Below, piece by piece: positions 25,716-36,670 of a DNA stretch of 64,000 bases (the first letter of the stretch is position 1; each line of letters begins with the position of its first letter). The DNA is taken from contig NZ_MCNV01000003.1 of assembly GCF_001718195.1 (NCBI RefSeq), positions 124,001 through 188,000 of the forward strand, in the 5' to 3' direction. The notes under the pieces were generated by a model. That model saw nothing but the letters and a program-made list of their open reading frames with translations, did not search any database and was not told the origin of the DNA. The translations under genes and the position numbers were made by a program. This DNA comes from Paraburkholderia nodosa (GTDB lineage Bacteria > Pseudomonadota > Gammaproteobacteria > Burkholderiales > Burkholderiaceae).

Positions 25716-27938
25716 TCAGTGAAGCTGCTGGTAGATCTGCTCGGCGAGCGAGCGCGAGATGCCCTCCACGCTCGCCAGATCCTCCACGCTCGCCGCCATG
25801 ACGCCGCGCAGGCCGCCAAAGCGCGCGAGCAGGCGCTGGCGACGCTTCGCCCCCACGCCCTCCAGCTCTTCGAGACGCGAAGTCTGGCGCGTTTTGCCGC
25901 GCTTCGCGCGCATGCCCGTGATGGCGAAGCGGTGCGCTTCGTCGCGGATCTGCGCGACGAGCATGAGTGCGGCGCTCTCCTTGCCGAGTTCGAGCGGCGC
26001 ACGGCCGTCGGCGAACACGAGCGTTTCGAGGCCGACCTTGCGGCCCTCGCCCTTCGCCACGCCCACCAGCATCGCCGGATCGAGACCCAGTTCGGTGAAC
26101 ACCTGGCGCGCGATCTCGACCTGCCCCTTGCCGCCGTCGATCAGGACGATGTTGGGCAGCGTGCCGCCGGGCGGCGGGGCTTCGACTGCCTCGCTGGCCT
26201 CCACGGCTTGCGACGCTGCATCCGGGTCGGCCGGATCGGGCGCAGGCACGGACAGCCCAGGCGCCTCGCCGGCTTCGGCGCGCGCCGCTTGCGCGACCAT
26301 CTTTTCGTAGCGCCGCGTGAGCACCTGGCGCATGGCGGCGTAGTCGTCGCCGGGCGTGATGCCGGTGATGTTGTAGCGCCGGTATTCGGCCGACTGCATC
26401 TTGTGATGGTGATACACCACGCATGAGGCCTGGGTCGCCTCGCCCATCGTGTGGCTGATGTCGAAGCACTCGATGCGCAGGTGCGCGAGATCGTCCAGCT
26501 CGAGCCCGAGCAGTTGCGCGAGCGTGCGCGTGCGGGCCTGCTGCGAGCCCTGCTCGGAGAGCAGACGCGCGAGCGCGAGCCGCGCATTCTGTTCGGCCAT
26601 GGCAAGCCATGCGCGCTTCTGACCTTGCGGCTGACGCAGCACCGTGACCTTGTGTCCGGCCTGCTCGCTCAGCACGTCCACGAGTTCGCGGTTCGCGGGC
26701 GGATGGCTCACCACCAGCACGGGCGGCACACGGTTGCCGAAGTAATGCTGCGCGATGAAGGCGTCGAGCACTTCGGATTCGATGCCGATCTCGCGCTTTC
26801 TGCGCGCATCCGCCTGCGGCTCGAGTGCGGACGTGGCGGTTTCGGCATCGCTTGCCGCGTCGTCATCGTCGGCGAGATCGGCCGCGATGGCGAGCGGGTC
26901 CGCTTCGAGCGCCGCATCGTCCTGTGCGTCTTCCGCCTGCGCTTCCTCGACGTAGTCCTCCACCGTCTTGCGCGCGAGCGTGGGCAGCGACTTCAGCGCG
27001 CTTGCCGCGACCACGGTCTCGCTGTCGATTTCCTCGGCGACGCCGCCCTCCTCGTCGGTCAGCGCACGCTCCACGTGCGCGGGGAAATAAGCCTTGTCGC
27101 CCAGATGCCGGCCGCCGCGCACCATCGCGAGATTCACGCAAACGCGCCCGCCCAGCGCCACCACGGCAAGAATGTCGACGTCGCTCTCGCTGCCCGTTTC
27201 GATGGCCTGTTGATGCAGCACCGTCGAAAGCGAACTCATCTGATTGCGCACGGAGGCCGCCTGCTCGAACTTAAGCTCCGAGGCGAACGCGTGCATCTTC
27301 GTCTCGAGTTCCTTCATCACCTCGTTCTGACGGCCCAGCAAAAAACGCGATGCGTTGTTCACGTCGCGCGCGTAATCCTCTTCGCTGATGGCGCCCACGC
27401 AAGGCGCCGTGCAGCGACCGATCTGATGCAGCAGGCAAGGCCGCGTGCGGTTGTTGAACACCGAGTCCTCGCAGGTTCGCAACTGGAATACGCGCTGCAG
27501 GATCTGGATGCTCTCGCGCACCGCCGACGCACTCGGAAACGGCCCGAAGTACTGGTTGTTGCGATCCACCGCGCCGCGGTAGTACGCCATGCGCGGGAAC
27601 TTGTGCCCGGTGATCTTGAGAAACGGATACGACTTGTCGTCGCGAAAAAGGATGTTGTAGCGCGGTGTGAGCGCCTTGATGAGGTTGTTCTCGAGCAGCA
27701 GCGCCTCGGCCTCGGAACGCGTGACCGTGGTTTCGATGCGCGCGATACGCGTGATCATCATCGCGATGCGCGGCGAAAGCTGCGTCTTGGTGAAGTAGCT
27801 CGATACGCGCTTTTTCAGGTCGCGCGCCTTGCCGACGTAGAGCACCGCGCCTTGCGCGTCGTAGTAGCGATACACGCCCGGCAGATGCGGCAACTGCGCG
27901 AGCGCCTTTTTCGGGTCGAAAACGTCGGTGTCGGTCAT
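25716..27938 (-). CDS. uvrC: excinuclease ABC subunit C, with acidic insertions
   Basis: 740 aa against 610 in E. coli. The N-terminal GIY-YIG nuclease is visible ([27 protein letters not shown]), then the Cys-rich [12 protein letters not shown] segment, a UVR motif ([23 protein letters not shown]), the RNase H-like nuclease with LIDGGKGQ and a terminal helix-hairpin-helix region ([18 protein letters not shown]). Extra length comes from an Asp/Glu/Ala-rich insert near residues 345-405 and an Ala/Pro-rich one before PNIVLIDGG. It makes both incisions in nucleotide excision repair. The start [13 protein letters not shown] is chosen over an Arg-rich extension. Confidence 0.95.
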   Translation of the reverse strand: MTDTDVFDPKKALAQLPHLPGVYRYYDAQGAVLYVGKARDLKKRVSSYFTKTQLSPRIAMMITRIARIETTVTRSEAEALLLENNLIKALTPRYNILFRDDKSYPFLKITGHKFPRMAYYRGAVDRNNQYFGPFPSASAVRESIQILQRVFQLRTCEDSVFNNRTRPCLLHQIGRCTAPCVGAISEEDYARDVNNASRFLLGRQNEVMKELETKMHAFASELKFEQAASVRNQMSSLSTVLHQQAIETGSESDVDILAVVALGGRVCVNLAMVRGGRHLGDKAYFPAHVERALTDEEGGVAEEIDSETVVAASALKSLPTLARKTVEDYVEEAQAEDAQDDAALEADPLAIAADLADDDDAASDAETATSALEPQADARRKREIGIESEVLDAFIAQHYFGNRVPPVLVVSHPPANRELVDVLSEQAGHKVTVLRQPQGQKRAWLAMAEQNARLALARLLSEQGSQQARTRTLAQLLGLELDDLAHLRIECFDISHTMGEATQASCVVYHHHKMQSAEYRRYNITGITPGDDYAAMRQVLTRRYEKMVAQAARAEAGEAPGLSVPAPDPADPDAASQAVEASEAVEAPPPGGTLPNIVLIDGGKGQVEIARQVFTELGLDPAMLVGVAKGEGRKVGLETLVFADGRAPLELGKESAALMLVAQIRDEAHRFAITGMRAKRGKTRQTSRLEELEGVGAKRRQRLLARFGGLRGVMAASVEDLASVEGISRSLAEQIYQQLH

Positions 27939-28138
27939 CCAGTTTCGGGGACGGGCGGTGCGTCGAGAGAGATGAGACCTGGCCCAGCGCCGCCGTCGCG
28001 ACGCATTCATGGCTGTGTCCTAGAATCGCAAGTTTAGATCATTCCATGCCGCACGGAACCTGCGCCGAACTTGCCGGCCGGGCGTTCTGCACCCGCTTGC
28101 TGCATGGCGGTCCCGATTCTCCGCGTCACCCGCTACCT

Positions 28139-29323
28139 ATGACAGAAGCCCCCACACCCACCGCCGTCAGCGCTAGCGCCATTGCCTGCGACCTCTTTTG
28201 CGCCGTCATCGACAATTTCGGTGACATCGGCGTGTGCTGGCGGCTCGCACGCCAGCTCGCGCACGAGCACGGCTGGCAGGTGCGCCTCTTCGTCGACGAC
28301 TTGCACGCGTTTCGCAAGCTCTGCCCCGCGCTCGACCCGAGCCGCGCCACGCAATCGGTCGAAGGCGTGCTCGTCGAGCACTGGCACGCGCCGGAGCATG
28401 CGGGCGACACGCTGCAAATCGCCGATGTCGTGATCGAGGCGTTCGCGTGCGAGCTGCCGGGCGTCTACGTCGCGGCGATGGCCGAGCGTGCGCGCAAGCC
28501 CGTCTGGCTCAACCTCGAATATCTGAGCGGCGAGGACTGGGTCGCCGACTTTCATCTGCGGCCGTCGCCGCACCCGCGTTACGCGCTCGCCAAGCACTTC
28601 TTCTTTCCCGGCCTCGGACCCGGCACGGGGGGCGTGCTCAAGGAGCGCACGCTCGACGCCGCGCGCGCGGACTTCGAGCGCTCACCGGACGAGCGCGCCG
28701 CATGGTGGCAGCGCGCCACGGGCGGCCCACCGCCCGGGCCGGAAGCCACCGTGATCTCGCTCTTCGCCTATGAGAATCCCGCCGTCGACGCGCTGCTCGA
28801 GCAATGGCGCGACGGCGCGAAGCCGGTGGTCCTGCTCGTGCCGGAGGGCCGCATCTCTGGCGCGCTCGCGCGCTTTTTCGGAGAGCCGGCGTTCGGTGCA
28901 GGTTCGCAGGCCACGCGCGGCGCGCTTCGCGCGCACGCGCTGGCGTTCACCGAGCAGCGCGGTTACGACCCCCTGCTCTGGGCGAGCGACCTCAACTTCG
29001 TGCGCGGCGAGGACTCGTTCGTGCGCGCCCAATGGGCCGCGCGACCGTTCGTGTGGCACATCTACCCGCAAGCCGACGACGCCCATCTGCCCAAGCTCGA
29101 CGCCGCGCTCGCGCACTACGGCCGCACGCTGCCGAAGGCACCGCGCGCCGCGCTCGAACGCTTTTGGCATGCGTGGAACGGCCGCGGCACGCCGGACTGG
29201 GCCGATTTTGCGCAGCATCTGCCCGCCTACGCGGCGCGCGCCAACGCCTGGGCGGCCGAACTCGGGCAGGTTGGCGATCTCGCCGGAAATCTCGCCGAGT
29301 TCGCAAAAAGTCAGTTAAAATAA
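28139..29323 (+). CDS. earP: elongation factor P arginine rhamnosyltransferase EarP
   Basis: 394 aa (DUF2331 family). The N-terminus holds the diagnostic CAVIDNFGDIGVCWRLARQL segment; the C-terminal half has VISLFAYENPAV, VLLVPEGR and the sugar-nucleotide-binding DLNFVRGEDSFVRAQWAARPFVWHIYPQ. EarP transfers L-rhamnose from dTDP-rhamnose to Arg32 of EF-P, which lets EF-P rescue ribosomes stalled on polyproline. efp follows 171 bp downstream and encodes Arg32, so enzyme and substrate are adjacent. The ATG at 28139 gives the family N-terminus; the open frame extends 31 codons upstream. Confidence 0.95.
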   Translation: MTEAPTPTAVSASAIACDLFCAVIDNFGDIGVCWRLARQLAHEHGWQVRLFVDDLHAFRKLCPALDPSRATQSVEGVLVEHWHAPEHAGDTLQIADVVIEAFACELPGVYVAAMAERARKPVWLNLEYLSGEDWVADFHLRPSPHPRYALAKHFFFPGLGPGTGGVLKERTLDAARADFERSPDERAAWWQRATGGPPPGPEATVISLFAYENPAVDALLEQWRDGAKPVVLLVPEGRISGALARFFGEPAFGAGSQATRGALRAHALAFTEQRGYDPLLWASDLNFVRGEDSFVRAQWAARPFVWHIYPQADDAHLPKLDAALAHYGRTLPKAPRAALERFWHAWNGRGTPDWADFAQHLPAYAARANAWAAELGQVGDLAGNLAEFAKSQLK

Positions 29324-29494
29324 GCGGTTATCCGACGGCAACCGTCTCAAGCGCTTCGAGTTCCGCGGCCCCCATCGTGCACGCATGAAAGAGGGTCGCA
29401 GCAACTGCACCTGCTGCAGCAACCGAATCCGCTTGCGACGTTTGCCGTCGAGCACACTCGAAGCTACTTAATCTGGACAGGACAGTTTTTTACT

Positions 29495-30052
29495 ATGAAG
29501 ACCGCACAGGAACTCCGCGTCGGCAACGTCGTGATGATCGGTAACGACGCGATGGTCGTGCAGAAGGCCGAATACAACAAGTCGGGCCGCAACGCCGCCG
29601 TCGTCAAGATGAAGTTCAAGAACCTGCTGACCGGCGCGGGCATGGAAACCGTGTACAAGGCGGACGACAAGTTCGACGTCGTCGTGCTGGATCGCAAGGA
29701 AGTGACGTACTCGTACTTCGCCGACCCGATGTACGTGTTCATGGACGCCGACTACAACCAGTTCGAAGTCGAAGGCGAGATGATGGGCGACGCCCTGAAC
29801 TACCTCGAAGACGGCATGGCTTGCGAAGTCGTGTTCTACAACGAGAAGGCCATCTCGGTCGAACTGCCGACCGTGCTGGTGCGCGAGATCATCTACACGG
29901 AACCGGCCGTCAAGGGCGACACGTCGTCGGGCAAGGTCCTGAAGACCGCCAAGCTGAACACCGGTTTCGAGCTGCAAGTGCCGCTCTTCTGCAACATCGG
30001 CGACAAGATCGAAATCGACACGCGTACGAACGAGTACCGCAGCCGCGCCTAA
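29495..30052 (+). CDS. efp: translation elongation factor P (Arg32 type)
   Basis: 185 aa with three OB-like domains. The modification loop reads [15 protein letters not shown], with Arg at position 32 where E. coli has beta-lysylated Lys34. This residue plus upstream earP identifies the rhamnosylated EF-P branch. The C-terminus ([30 protein letters not shown]) is canonical. It binds between ribosomal P and E sites and promotes Pro-Pro bond formation. A strong terminator follows. Confidence 0.97.
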   Translation: MKTAQELRVGNVVMIGNDAMVVQKAEYNKSGRNAAVVKMKFKNLLTGAGMETVYKADDKFDVVVLDRKEVTYSYFADPMYVFMDADYNQFEVEGEMMGDALNYLEDGMACEVVFYNEKAISVELPTVLVREIIYTEPAVKGDTSSGKVLKTAKLNTGFELQVPLFCNIGDKIEIDTRTNEYRSRA

Positions 30053-30357
30053 CGGCGGGCTGACGACAGCCTCAGGCCGAAAAGGCGCCCGCCCGCTGCC
30101 CCAGCGGCAAAAGGCGGACACCGCTATGAAAGCGCCCCCCGGGGCGCTTTTTCTTTTTTTGCCGAACGTGTATGTTTGAGAGTGCTACGGAAAACCTTAC
30201 CGGTTATGCGCGATGGATTACGTGCTTGCCGCCTTTAGCAGACAAGCGGCGAGCAAGGGCAGCGCGCACCGGTCAAAGTGACTCCCGCGGCACGATTTCT
30301 GCTGTGGGGTGAGAGAGCATGCGTACCACGCTCTTTCCCCTTTTCAGGAGAAACACA
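30053..30357. other. intergenic region between efp and csbD-like gene
   Basis: 305 bp. It holds the efp terminator and a hairpin (30223-30255: TGCTTGCCGC paired with GCGGCGAGCA, one G.U, 13-base loop) about 100 bp before the next gene. No T-tract follows this hairpin. I see no clear promoter hexamers. Confidence 0.5.
30129..30160 (+). terminator. Rho-independent terminator after efp
   Basis: AAAGCGCCCC-CC-GGGGCGCTTT followed by TTCTTTTTTT, 76 nt past the efp stop. Confidence 0.9.
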
Positions 30358-30567
30358 ATGAACAACGACATTGCCGAAGGCAAGTGGAAGCAGTTGATCG
30401 GCAAGGCCAAAGCGGCATGGGGCGAGCTGACGGACGACGAACTCGCAAAAGCCGAAGGCCGTGCGGATCGGCTCGCCGGGCTTATCCAGGAACGTTACGG
30501 CAAGACGCGTGACGAGGCGGAACTGGAAGTGCGCCGCTGGTTCGACGCGCACCGGCCACGCGACTGA
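30358..30567 (+). CDS. CsbD-family (YjbJ-like) small stress protein
   Basis: 69 aa. The N-terminal MNNDIAEGKWKQLIGKAKAAWGELTDDELAKAEG is the CsbD domain hallmark, and the WFDAHRP ending is common in proteobacterial members such as YjbJ. AGGAG lies at ideal distance before the ATG, deciding the start over one 13 codons upstream. CsbD-like proteins are abundant under general stress; the molecular role is unknown. Confidence 0.9.
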   Translation: MNNDIAEGKWKQLIGKAKAAWGELTDDELAKAEGRADRLAGLIQERYGKTRDEAELEVRRWFDAHRPRD

Positions 30568-30903
30568 CGCACCGTCCACGGCATGGCCGGTACGGACGTC
30601 GCCCACTTGCAGGCAAACAGGGGGTTGCACGCATGCCAAAGCGCCTGGCGCTTCGGGCTTGCGCTGCTGCTCGGCCCCGCCGGCAGTTCACTGCCCGGCA
30701 ACGCCGTCGCGCCCCCGTTCTGGCGCAGCACAACTGGGAGGACCGGAACTGAACACCCTGCTACGAGACATCTCCGTGATCTCGGTGAATTCTTTCGCAT
30801 CGTGCCGCGCTCCCGCGCGCCGCGCGGCTGCCTGCCGGGGCGCACGCGCTACCCGCGCGCGCAGCACCGGCGCGACTGCGCTCATCCGTAAGCCGCTACC
30901 GCC
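30568..30903. other. intergenic region upstream of the response regulator
   Basis: 336 bp. The open frames here lack recognisable domains and ribosome-binding sites. No confident promoter, hairpin or sigma-54 (GG-N10-GC) site was found. Confidence 0.4.
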
Positions 30904-32289
<1,386 letters not shown>

Positions 32290-32313
32290 ATCGGCAAAAC
32301 CCACGCATGTTGT

Positions 32314-32351
32314 AAAAAGGCTGTCCTTCGTTTCCGAAGGACAGCCTTTTT
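32314..32351. terminator. bidirectional Rho-independent terminator
   Basis: AAAAAGGCTGTCCTTCG-TTTC-CGAAGGACAGCCTTTTT, a perfect 17-bp stem between the convergent response-regulator and nagZ genes. It ends the 20-kb minus-strand block. Confidence 0.93.
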
Positions 32352-32378
32352 CATTCCACCGATGCAGCAATCAGCACA

Positions 32379-33419
32379 TCAAGGCAGCACGCTGCGCAGT
32401 AACGCCTGCGCCTCGATGTACCCCGGGTCCGCTACCATCCTGTCCCAGCGCTGCGCCTTGCCGCGCGCGCGCATGCGCTTGATGCGCAGCCCCGAAGCCT
32501 TGGGCGCGCGGCGCGGCTCCATCGTACGCAACGCGTCGAGCACCTTCCCGGCTTCGTGCGGTTGGTTGCAGATCAGCACCATGTCGCAACCCGCTTCGAG
32601 CGCGGCGCGCGCGCCCTCGGTGAGCGTACCGCCCTGGCGCGCGGCCTCCATCGAGAGGTCGTCGCTGAAGATCGCGCCCGTGAAGCGCAAGCGCTTGCGC
32701 AGCACTTCCTCGACCCAGATGCGCGAGAAGCCCGCGGGCTTCGCATCGACCTTCGGATAAATCACGTGCCCCGGCATCACCGCCGTGAGCGAGAGACCGA
32801 GCCAGTCGTAAGGCTGTGCGTCTTCGCCGAGGATCGCTTCGAGCGGACGCTCGTCGACGGGCACCGCGACGTGCGAGTCCGCCGTCGCGAAGCCATGCCC
32901 CGGGAAATGCTTGCCGCAATTGGCCATGCCCGCAAGGGATAGCCCGTGATTGAGACTCTTGGCGAGCAGCGTGACGACACGCGGATCGCGATGGAACGCG
33001 CGATCGCCGACCACCTTCGACTGGCCGTAGCCGAGATCGAGCACCGGCGTGAACGAGAGATCGATGCCGCACGCGCGCAACTCGCTCGCGAGGATATAGC
33101 CCACCGCCGTCGCGAGCTTGGTGGCGAGCAGCACATCCTTGTCCCACAAGGCGCCGAGGCGCCCCATGGCGGGCAGCACGGTGAAGCCGTCGGTGCGAAA
33201 GCGCTGCACGCGGCCGCCTTCGTGGTCGACGGCGATCAGCAGGTCCTCGCGCACCGAGCGGATGGCGTCGGTCAGCGCAACGAGCTGCGCGCGGTTCTCG
33301 TAGTGACGCGCGAACAGGATCACGCCGCCCGTCATCGGGTGTGCGAGGCGACGCACGTCGTCGTCGTTCAGCGTGGTGCCGACCACGTCGAGCATGACTG
33401 GCCCGGGATTATTCTTCAT
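32379..33419 (-). CDS. nagZ: beta-N-acetylhexosaminidase NagZ
   Basis: 346 aa, GH3 family. LIAVDHEGGRVQRF, the His-loop GKHFPGHGFATADSHVA and the nucleophile Asp in IFSDDLSMEAA are visible. NagZ removes GlcNAc from 1,6-anhydromuropeptides in the cytoplasm during cell-wall recycling and so influences AmpC induction where AmpR exists. The start MKNNPGPVMLDVVG is chosen; the frame extends 16 codons upstream and would then slightly overlap acpS. Last gene of the rpoE-lepA-rnc block. Confidence 0.95.
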   Translation of the reverse strand: MKNNPGPVMLDVVGTTLNDDDVRRLAHPMTGGVILFARHYENRAQLVALTDAIRSVREDLLIAVDHEGGRVQRFRTDGFTVLPAMGRLGALWDKDVLLATKLATAVGYILASELRACGIDLSFTPVLDLGYGQSKVVGDRAFHRDPRVVTLLAKSLNHGLSLAGMANCGKHFPGHGFATADSHVAVPVDERPLEAILGEDAQPYDWLGLSLTAVMPGHVIYPKVDAKPAGFSRIWVEEVLRKRLRFTGAIFSDDLSMEAARQGGTLTEGARAALEAGCDMVLICNQPHEAGKVLDALRTMEPRRAPKASGLRIKRMRARGKAQRWDRMVADPGYIEAQALLRSVLP

Positions 33420-33463
33420 CGATGAGTTTTGCGTAGATGCCGCGCAACGCACGGCGAAAGATA

Positions 33464-33862
33464 TCAACCGTTGATTTCCGCAACCACGAACGACACCGCG
33501 TAGTCATGCTCGTCGGTGATGCTCACGCGCGCCGTGATACCGCGTTCGTCGAGCCACCGCGCGAGTTCGCCCGAAGCGACGATCACCGGACGGCCGCCCG
33601 GCTCGTTGAGGGTCTGCATGGCGCGCCAGGTCATCGGCATACGCATGCCGAGGCCGATCGCTTTCGAGAACGCCTCTTTCGCGGAGAACCGCGTGCATAG
33701 ATACGCGAGGCCCCGCGCCGCCGAGCGCGCCTTGCGCGCCTCGTAGACGGCGAGTTCGTCCGGGCCGAGCACGCGCGGCGCGAAGCGCCCGTTGGTGCGC
33801 TCCATGACCGCCGCCACTCGGCTCACCTGGATGATGTCGGTGCCGATACCGTAGATCGCCAT
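33464..33862 (-). CDS. acpS: holo-[acyl-carrier-protein] synthase
   Basis: 132 aa, standard AcpS length. [14 protein letters not shown] gives the metal-binding Asp, and [15 protein letters not shown] the catalytic Glu/Lys segment. It transfers the 4'-phosphopantetheine arm of CoA to a serine of acyl carrier protein; the substrate gene acpP is 14 kb upstream in the same block. It follows pdxJ by 55 bp. Confidence 0.97.
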   Translation of the reverse strand: MAIYGIGTDIIQVSRVAAVMERTNGRFAPRVLGPDELAVYEARKARSAARGLAYLCTRFSAKEAFSKAIGLGMRMPMTWRAMQTLNEPGGRPVIVASGELARWLDERGITARVSITDEHDYAVSFVVAEING

Positions 33863-33917
33863 GAGACTCCCGTCGATGTCTGTCGATTGCGCCTGACGCG
33901 ATGGCGCGGGGTAGCAG

Positions 33918-34682
33918 TCAGCCGCGCGTGCCGAGGCGCGCCGCAACCATGATCGCCTTCATTTCGCGCACCGCGTTCTCCCAGCCCGCAAAAATTGCGT
34001 GCGCAACGATCGCGTGGCCGATGTTCAGCTCGACGATGCCGTCGATGGCCGCGATCTGCTGCACGTTCGTATAGTGCAGACCGTGGCCGGCATTCACCTT
34101 CAGTCCGAGGCTGTTGCCGCAGCTCACGCCGGTGACCACGCGCTCGTATTCGCGCTCCTGCTCGCCGGCGTCGTGCGCCTCGGCGTAGCGGCCCGTATGC
34201 AACTCGATCACGGGCGCGCCCGTTTCGTGCGCCGCGCGAATCTGCGTTTCGTCCGGGTCGATGAAAAGCGAGACGCGGCAGCCCGCATCGGCAAGTTGAC
34301 GGCAGGCGGCGGCAACGGCGTCGAAGTGGCCCGCGACGTCGAGGCCGCCTTCGGTCGTCAGTTCCGCGCGCTTTTCGGGCACGAGGCAAACGTCATGCGG
34401 CTTGATCTCGCACGCAATGTCGAGCATCTCGGGCGTCACCGCGCATTCGAGATTCATGCGCGTTTTCAGCTGCGGACGCAGCGCGCGCACGTCGGCGTCG
34501 ACGATATGGCGGCGATCCTCGCGCAGATGCAGCGTGATCGCGTCGGCGCCCGCCTCTTCGGCGAGAAGCGCCGCGCGGATCGGATCGGGATAAGCGGTGC
34601 CGCGCGCGTTGCGCAGCGTGGCGACGTGATCGATGTTCACACCGAGGTCGATCACGTTGGGCGAAGTGAGAAAGAAGCTCAT
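33918..34682 (-). CDS. pdxJ: pyridoxine 5'-phosphate synthase
   Basis: 254 aa TIM-barrel enzyme. [50 protein letters not shown] and [14 protein letters not shown] are family segments with active-site His/Glu. It condenses 1-deoxyxylulose 5-phosphate with 3-amino-2-oxopropyl phosphate in vitamin B6 synthesis. Its ATG overlaps the recO stop by four bases (ATGA), indicating coupling; pdxJ-acpS order is as in E. coli. Confidence 0.97.
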   Translation of the reverse strand: MSFFLTSPNVIDLGVNIDHVATLRNARGTAYPDPIRAALLAEEAGADAITLHLREDRRHIVDADVRALRPQLKTRMNLECAVTPEMLDIACEIKPHDVCLVPEKRAELTTEGGLDVAGHFDAVAAACRQLADAGCRVSLFIDPDETQIRAAHETGAPVIELHTGRYAEAHDAGEQEREYERVVTGVSCGNSLGLKVNAGHGLHYTNVQQIAAIDGIVELNIGHAIVAHAIFAGWENAVREMKAIMVAARLGTRG

Positions 34683-35692
34683 AGGTTCTGCAAGTCGATC
34701 AGAATCTGGCGCGTCGCGAGCGGCGTGCCGCCAAGGTACGTGTTCAGCAGGAAGCGCATGAGCGCCTTGCTCTGCGCAACCGTCTGGGGTCGATGGTAAT
34801 CGTCCTCTTCCATGTCGAGCAACGTCTGACCCGAAAGCCGGGGCCATTGAGAAGGCCATTCATCCGATGCTTCGCGCACGCCGCGTTCCGGATCGAACAC
34901 GTAGCGCCCTTCGGCCGCGACGGTCTTGCGGTTCACGGTGCGGCTGAGCGCGAGCGCGTAGCCGGCCTCGCGCAGCAGCACGCGCTCGAACGAGCGCAGC
35001 ACCTGCACGGGCGGCTCGTCGTGCGCGAGGCGCGTGAGCGTCACGACGTAGTGGCGAAAGAGTTCGGGGTGCGGGTCTTCGCGCGCGATGAACTTCACGA
35101 GCAGCTCGTTCACGTAGAAGCCGCACAGGAGCGCGTCGCCGGTCAGCGGCAACATGCCGCCGACCCACTCGGCGCCCGTGAGTGTGCGCACCTCGCCCTT
35201 GCCGGTCCACGAAAGCGCGAGCGGCTGGAAGGTTTGCAGCACGCCGCGCAACGCCGAATGCGGACGCTTCGCGCCCTTCGCGACGAGCGCCACGCGGCCG
35301 TGATCGCGCGAGAGCACATCGATGATGAGGCTCGTCTCGCGGTACGGATAGCTGTGCAGCACGAAAGCCGGCTGCTCGGCGATGCGGTAATCGGGGGTCG
35401 TGCTGCGTGAAGCGCGCGGCAATTGCGAGCGCGCGGTGGTCTTGCGGCCGTTGCGCGGTTCGGCGCGGCCTTCGAGCGTGGCGTCGGCGCCTTCGGTCAT
35501 CGCGTTGCGCGTGGCGGCGCCTTTCGTCGCCTTCGTGCTGCGCGTGCTCGTCGCACTTTGGGTGCCTTTCGCGGGCGAGCGACGCGCGCTGCGGGAACCG
35601 GTCGGTTCGTCCGCAGCGATTGCCTCGTCGGCCTGCGCGTCATCGTGCGCGGGCCAGTCGTCGTGCAGGGTTCCGGCTGCGCCGTCACTCAT
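34679..35692 (-). CDS. recO: DNA repair protein RecO with long N-terminal extension
   Basis: 337 aa against about 240 in E. coli. The RecO OB fold starts near residue 103 ([48 protein letters not shown]), followed by the helical domain. Residues 1-100 are Ala/Thr/Ser/Arg rich, low complexity and probably disordered. A start closer to the domain has no obvious ATG apart from M65, so the true start is uncertain. RecO with RecR loads RecA on SSB-coated DNA. It overlaps pdxJ by ATGA and follows era by 18 bp. Confidence 0.9.
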   Translation of the reverse strand: MSDGAAGTLHDDWPAHDDAQADEAIAADEPTGSRSARRSPAKGTQSATSTRSTKATKGAATRNAMTEGADATLEGRAEPRNGRKTTARSQLPRASRSTTPDYRIAEQPAFVLHSYPYRETSLIIDVLSRDHGRVALVAKGAKRPHSALRGVLQTFQPLALSWTGKGEVRTLTGAEWVGGMLPLTGDALLCGFYVNELLVKFIAREDPHPELFRHYVVTLTRLAHDEPPVQVLRSFERVLLREAGYALALSRTVNRKTVAAEGRYVFDPERGVREASDEWPSQWPRLSGQTLLDMEEDDYHRPQTVAQSKALMRFLLNTYLGGTPLATRQILIDLQNL

Positions 35693-35710
35693 ACGCGGTG
35701 CCCGTCGTGC

Positions 35711-36616
35711 TTACTCGTAACCGTAGGCGCGCAGCCCGGCTTCGTTATCGGCCCAGCCGCTCTTCACCTTCACGAAGGTTTCGAGGTAGACGGGACCGTC
35801 GAACAGCTTCTCCATATCGAGTCGCGCCTCGGTGCTGATCTGCTTGAGCTTCGCGCCCTTCTGGCCGATCACCATCGCCTTCTGCGTGTCTCGCTCGACG
35901 AGAATCGTCGCGAAGACGCGGCGCAGCCGCCCTTCCTGCTCGAACTTGTCGATCAGCACCGTGCTCGTGTACGGCAGTTCGTCGCCGGTCCAGCGGAACA
36001 CTTTCTCGCGCAGGATTTCGGCTGCGAGGAAGCGCTCGCTGCGATCGGTGAGGTCGTCTTCGCCGTAGATCGGCTCGCCTTCGGGCAGATACGGCTTGAG
36101 CGTCGCGAGCAGGCGCTTGATGTCGTCCGGATTATTTGCCGAAAGCGGCACGATCTCGCGGAATTCGCGCAGACCCTGCACCTGCTGGATGAACGGATAC
36201 AGCGTGCCCTTGTCGGTCACGCGGTCGATCTTGTTGGCGATCAGGATCGTGGGCGCACTCGGGGGAATCAGGTCGAGCACTTTCTGGTCGTCGGGACCGA
36301 ACTTGCCGGCCTCGATCACGAACAGCACGGCATCGACCGAGCTGAGCGTGGAGGTCACCGCGCGGTTCAGCGAGCGGTTGAGCGCCGTGCTGTGGCGCGT
36401 CTGGAAACCGGGCGTGTCGACGAAGATGTACTGCGCGTCGTCGATCGTGTTGATGCCGGTGATGCGATGGCGCGTAGTCTGCGCCTTGCGCGACGTGATG
36501 CTGATCTTCTGGCCGACCAGCGCGTTCATCAGCGTCGATTTGCCAACGTTCGGACGGCCGACGATCGCGACCATGCCGCAACGGAAACCGGCAGGAGTGG
36601 AAGTGGGAGCGTTCAT
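35711..36616 (-). CDS. era: GTPase Era
   Basis: 301 aa. GTPase motifs are G1 [15 protein letters not shown]2/G3 TTRHRITGI and FVDTPGF, and G4 ANKID. The C-terminal KH domain has [24 protein letters not shown]. Era binds the 3' end of 16S rRNA and monitors 30S maturation. It sits between rnc and recO, the conserved rnc-era-recO operon. Confidence 0.97.
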   Translation of the reverse strand: MNAPTSTPAGFRCGMVAIVGRPNVGKSTLMNALVGQKISITSRKAQTTRHRITGINTIDDAQYIFVDTPGFQTRHSTALNRSLNRAVTSTLSSVDAVLFVIEAGKFGPDDQKVLDLIPPSAPTILIANKIDRVTDKGTLYPFIQQVQGLREFREIVPLSANNPDDIKRLLATLKPYLPEGEPIYGEDDLTDRSERFLAAEILREKVFRWTGDELPYTSTVLIDKFEQEGRLRRVFATILVERDTQKAMVIGQKGAKLKQISTEARLDMEKLFDGPVYLETFVKVKSGWADNEAGLRAYGYE

Positions 36617-36670
36617 GATCGGACCGGAATAGAAAAACGGGAGGCGCGCTCGCGGCGCGCCTCGGTGGAA

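Noticed and set aside
30568..30903. A small gene ahead of the response regulator
   Set aside because: The available frames are GC-biased shadows without start signals or similarity.
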